8,307 nucleotides of DNA from Pseudomonadota bacterium. GTDB lineage: Bacteria > SAR324 > XYD2-FULL-50-16 > JAHJRI01. The stretch covers positions 1 to 8,307 of the forward strand of contig JAKSDL010000151.1 in assembly GCA_022360105.1 (NCBI GenBank), written 5' to 3'. The position numbers and the translations under genes were made by a program. The notes beneath the pieces are model-generated. The model saw only the letters and a program-made list of their open reading frames with translations. It ran no database searches and was not told the origin of the DNA. This document shows positions 6,144-8,307 of the stretch, piece by piece (position 1 is the first letter of the stretch; the number at the start of each line of letters is the position of its first letter).

Positions 6144-6474
6144 ATTTGCATCATGTTTACAAAACGCAACCTGGATTGACTAAAAACTGTAATTAGCAAG
6201 GTCCGGTTAGAAATTGCGGTAATAACGCTTTTTATGATTTTGTTCCTTTCCTCTGAAAAGGCAGCAACGCTATTGAAATGCTCCTTCAGAGCATTGATCG
6301 TCTTGTGAAAATAACCCAGGGTTCCGCTACGCTCACCCCGGGCTTTTATGAAACTCTCCTCTGGAGTGCATTGATACAAAGTATTTATTATTTTGATCCG
6401 CCAGACACAGTAGCGTTTAACCGGACATGCTAATTTAACTCTCACCAAAGGGAATATTCTTTATAGGAAAAACA
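6144..6474. other. 331-bp spacer between permease and redoxin genes
   Basis: No gene is supported here. A long minus-strand frame runs through it, but it is explained by the palindromic repeat at 6277-6366 and by overlap with the end of the permease gene. No clear T-tailed terminator follows the permease stop. AGGA at 6464-6467 is the ribosome site of the redoxin gene. The AT-rich stretch 6376-6440 may contain a promoter for the downstream genes, but I found no convincing -35/-10 pair. Confidence 0.5.
6277..6366. repeat. Interspersed palindromic element with three hairpins
   Basis: Three stems follow one another. AATGCTC/GAGCATT (6277-6295) is perfect with a 5-base loop. CCCAGGGT/ACCCCGGG (6315-6342) is 8 bp with one mismatch and loop TCCGCTACGCTC. 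CTCC/GGAG (6356-6366) has a 3-base loop. This layout (a CTCTGAAGGAG-type hairpin, a GGG/CCC stem enclosing a GCGTAGCGGA-type loop, and an AT spacer) resembles abundant intergenic repeats I remember from Bacteroidota/Chlorobiota-type and planctomycete genomes, often mis-annotated as small proteins when translated. Whether it is a REP-like, transposase-mobilised element cannot be decided from one good copy. Confidence 0.6.
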
Positions 6475-6711
6475 ATGAAAACGATTAAGATACTTGGTTC
6501 GGGTTGTACCAAATGCAATAAACTATATGAGTTAGCCGATCAGGCTGCAGGTGAGCTTGGTATTGATTATCAAATGGAGAAGGTCAGCGATATTGATAAG
6601 TTTGCTGATTACGGTGTAATGGTCACTCCTGCCCTGGTAGTGGACGGTAAAGTTAAATCTACCGGAAAACTGCCCGTGCTGGATAAACTGAAAGAATATA
6701 TTTCTGACTAA
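6475..6711 (+). CDS. Small thioredoxin-like protein (redox-active disulfide protein 2 type)
   Basis: This 78-residue protein is a minimal thioredoxin fold. The active-site motif is C11-T-K-C14 after the first strand (IKILGSG), and the cis-proline is P52 in MVTPALVVDG (49-58). The length and the GSGCTKC start fit the archaeal/bacterial redox-active disulfide protein 2 (thioredoxin_3-like) group. It is cytoplasmic, with no signal peptide. Its position between the permease and acr3-arsC suggests it reduces the disulfide formed by ArsC or relays electrons to a cluster protein; this is inference, since such proteins are common in ars clusters but seldom tested. AGGA with about 7-base spacing precedes the ATG. 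acr3 begins 63 bp downstream. Confidence 0.9.
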   Translation: MKTIKILGSGCTKCNKLYELADQAAGELGIDYQMEKVSDIDKFADYGVMVTPALVVDGKVKSTGKLPVLDKLKEYISD

Positions 6712-6754
6712 CATTTACTATTTTCAGGTGTTCGGGCACCGGTTATCTGTTAAT

Positions 6755-6770
6755 GCCAAATAGAGAGGTG
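6755..6770 (+). promoter_or_regulatory. GCCAAATA motif plus ribosome site before acr3
   Basis: GCCAAATA (6755-6762) is the third occurrence of this 8-mer directly before an ars gene (others at 4416-4423 and 4811-4818). It leads into AGAGGTG (6764-6770), a strong Shine-Dalgarno site for acr3. Here no mirror half-site accompanies it, so a regulator-binding role is uncertain. Confidence 0.35.
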
Positions 6771-6774
6771 TAAA

Positions 6775-7863
6775 ATGGCAGCAACCAAGCGATTGTCTTT
6801 TCTGGATCGATTTTTAACCCTGTGGATTTTCTTGGGTATGTTTATCGGTGTGATGTGGGGATATCTTTTTCCCGGCATCCGAGAGGTGATAAACAGTTTT
6901 CAGGTGGGCACCACCAATATACCCATTGCTATTGGGTTGATTTTGATGATGTATCCACCCTTGGCTAAGGTGAAATATGAACAACTGGGCAAAGTGTTCA
7001 GAAACTGGAAAGTCTTGTTGCTCTCCCTCGCTCAAAACTGGCTGGTCGGACCAGTGCTGATGTTTGTACTGGCGATTACTTTCCTGAGCGGTTATCACGA
7101 GTATATGGTGGGATTAATTTTGATTGGTTTGGCCCGTTGCATTGCCATGGTGATCGTCTGGAATGATTTGGCCGATGGTGATACGGAATATTGCGCCGGT
7201 CTGGTGGCTTTTAATTCTATTTTTCAGGTCCTGTTTTTCTCGGTATACGCCTATATTTTTATTACCGTAATCCCCCAGTGGTTAGGCATGAAGGGAGTGA
7301 CCGTTGATATTTCCATCGGACAAATCGCTGAAAGTGTTTTTATTTACCTGGGTATCCCGTTTATCGCAGGGATCATTTCACGTGTAGTGGGACTGAAATT
7401 AAAAGGCCAGGAATGGTATGAAACCAAATTCATCCCCAAAATCAGTCCAATCACTCTAATAGCATTGCTATTCACCATTCTGGTGATGTTCTCTCTCAAG
7501 GGAGAGTACATCGTACAACTCCCGCTGGATGTCGTTCGAATTGCCATTCCGCTTTGTATCTACTTTGTTCTGATGTTTTTTGTATCATTCATCATGTCAT
7601 ACCGGGTTGGTGCTACGTATCAACAATCCACCACCCTTAGTTTTACTGCTGCTTCCAATAACTTTGAACTGGCTATTGCTGTGGCGGTGGCGGTATTTGG
7701 AATCGATTCGGGACAGGCGTTTGCTGCGGTAATCGGTCCCCTGGTCGAGGTACCGGTGTTGATCGGTCTGGTAAATGTTGCCCTCTGGATTAAAGCTAAA
7801 TTTTTTCCATACACTGAGCAGGGCGAAACCGGAATGATTCATCTACCGACCAAGCCGGTTTAA
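6775..7863 (+). CDS. acr3: ACR3 family arsenite efflux transporter
   Basis: This 362-residue inner-membrane carrier exports As(III) using the proton gradient, removing the arsenite made by ArsC. About ten membrane helices are visible. Family hallmarks are [15 protein letters not shown] near the N-terminus (20-34), [19 protein letters not shown] (54-72), the essential fourth-helix cysteine C122 in [43 protein letters not shown] in the late region, and E325 in [13 protein letters not shown], matching the conserved Cys and Glu known from studied ACR3 proteins. Length is normal and no defect is visible. AGAGG at proper spacing supports the start. It lies 63 bp after the redoxin gene and 150 bp before arsC, all on the same strand. 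Confidence 0.96.
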   Translation: MAATKRLSFLDRFLTLWIFLGMFIGVMWGYLFPGIREVINSFQVGTTNIPIAIGLILMMYPPLAKVKYEQLGKVFRNWKVLLLSLAQNWLVGPVLMFVLAITFLSGYHEYMVGLILIGLARCIAMVIVWNDLADGDTEYCAGLVAFNSIFQVLFFSVYAYIFITVIPQWLGMKGVTVDISIGQIAESVFIYLGIPFIAGIISRVVGLKLKGQEWYETKFIPKISPITLIALLFTILVMFSLKGEYIVQLPLDVVRIAIPLCIYFVLMFFVSFIMSYRVGATYQQSTTLSFTAASNNFELAIAVAVAVFGIDSGQAFAAVIGPLVEVPVLIGLVNVALWIKAKFFPYTEQGETGMIHLPTKPV

Positions 7864-7932
7864 ATCCGGTTATCAGTTATCGGCTATCGGTTGACTCAAT
7901 GAGATTGATGGGGAGTTGCTTATTAACCACCA

Positions 7933-7973
7933 CCCGGAACACGGGCAACTGATGGGTGACTTTGTTACCCATC
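7933..7973 (+). terminator. Hairpins between acr3 and arsC
   Basis: GATGGGTGAC (7951-7960) pairs with GTTACCCATC (7964-7973) over ten base pairs, one of them G-U, with a TTT loop. Just before it CCCG/CGGG (7933-7945) forms a smaller stem, and AGTTGC/GCAACT (7914-7950) is an alternative outer pairing. No proper T-run follows (CTGCATTTCTTAATTG). The structure could be a partial terminator or an mRNA-processing or stability element that sets the acr3:arsC ratio. Confidence 0.5.
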
Positions 7974-8013
7974 CTGCATTTCTTAATTGTTACAAGAAGT
8001 TAATATCATACTT

Positions 8014-8307
8014 ATGTCAAGCGTACTAATTTTGTGCACGGGGAATTCCTGTCGCAGTCAGATGGCGGAAGGGCTTTTTAAAATGTTTGCGCCGGAGTGG
8101 GAAGTATATTCTGCAGGTACAGCGCCCACCTCAGAAGTTCATCCGCTGGCGGTTAAAGTGATGGCGGAAATAGGGATCGATCTGAGTGCTAACTATCCCA
8201 AGTCGACTGACGAGTTTATGGAAAAGGACATCGATTATGTCATCACGGTTTGTGATCACGCCCGGGAGACTTGTCCTGTATTTACAGGAAAGGTGAAAAA
8301 CAGACTG
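8014..8307 (+). CDS. arsC: Arsenate reductase ArsC, thioredoxin-coupled LMW-phosphatase type, 3' end cut
   Basis: The enzyme reduces As(V) to As(III) in the cytoplasm. The first 98 codons are present, and the family's usual 130-140 residues imply about 35-40 are missing beyond the window. The phosphatase-like P-loop C8-TGNSC-R14 opens the protein, followed by SQMAEG (15-20) and YSAGT (32-36). The redox pair C80 and C87 (ITVCDHARETCP) has the same spacing from the P-loop cysteine as Cys10/Cys82/Cys89 of the Staphylococcus aureus enzyme, so the three-cysteine relay to thioredoxin is intact, unlike glutaredoxin-dependent E. coli ArsC. The redoxin at 6475 is an obvious candidate electron donor. 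The start at 8014 lacks a good Shine-Dalgarno site. Confidence 0.96.
   Translation, partial: MSSVLILCTGNSCRSQMAEGLFKMFAPEWEVYSAGTAPTSEVHPLAVKVMAEIGIDLSANYPKSTDEFMEKDIDYVITVCDHARETCPVFTGKVKNRL

Noticed and set aside
6044..6448. 134-codon minus-strand ORF after the permease gene
   Set aside because: It overlaps the permease C-terminus antisense, and its distinctive part is the translated palindromic repeat at 6277-6366; no protein family features.
1..8307. CRISPR array, tRNA, rRNA, integrase or insertion-sequence transposase
   Set aside because: No regularly spaced repeats, no recognised RNA gene, and no transposase or recombinase motifs were seen on either strand.

Overview
The window is bacterial chromosome: compact genes on both strands, mostly ATG starts and moderate, AT-leaning base composition. 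No rRNA, tRNA, CRISPR array, integrase or transposase gene is visible. The host cannot be named from the sequence. One palindromic intergenic element resembles repeats I remember from Bacteroidota/Chlorobiota-type and related genomes, so an FCB-like host is possible, but this is weak inference.

Left part (1-3870): a minus-strand pair of a DUF58/VWA protein and a truncated putative lipoprotein, joined by an ATGA overlap, looks like part of a MoxR/Bat-type envelope operon. After a 555-bp gap with no recognisable gene comes a protein-L-isoaspartate methyltransferase with an unusual internal insertion. It converges on a single-domain CheY-like response regulator. Next come a doubtful 55-residue ORF, a small acidic protein that may be CcbP-like, and a doubtful 62-residue ORF whose leader closely matches that of the response regulator.

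Middle (3874-4425): a YggT-family membrane protein is followed by a terminator-like hairpin and about 240 bp of non-coding DNA with further inverted repeats.

Right part (4426-8307): a plus-strand arsenic resistance cluster holds an ArsR/SmtB repressor, a two-half permease (PF03773 type), a small CxxC thioredoxin-like protein, an ACR3 arsenite exporter and a thioredoxin-coupled ArsC arsenate reductase cut by the window end. The likely logic is that ArsC reduces arsenate, ACR3 exports arsenite, the small redoxin supplies or relays electrons, the permease handles another arsenical or metalloid species, and ArsR senses As(III). A 331-bp spacer with a palindromic repeat separates the permease from the redoxin, so the cluster may be more than one transcript.

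I see no wholly new system. The points most worth checking are the shared GCCAAATA motif and palindromes before three ars genes, the non-classical cysteine pattern of ArsR, the interspersed hairpin element with a possible second decayed copy, and the duplicated leader near the response regulator.
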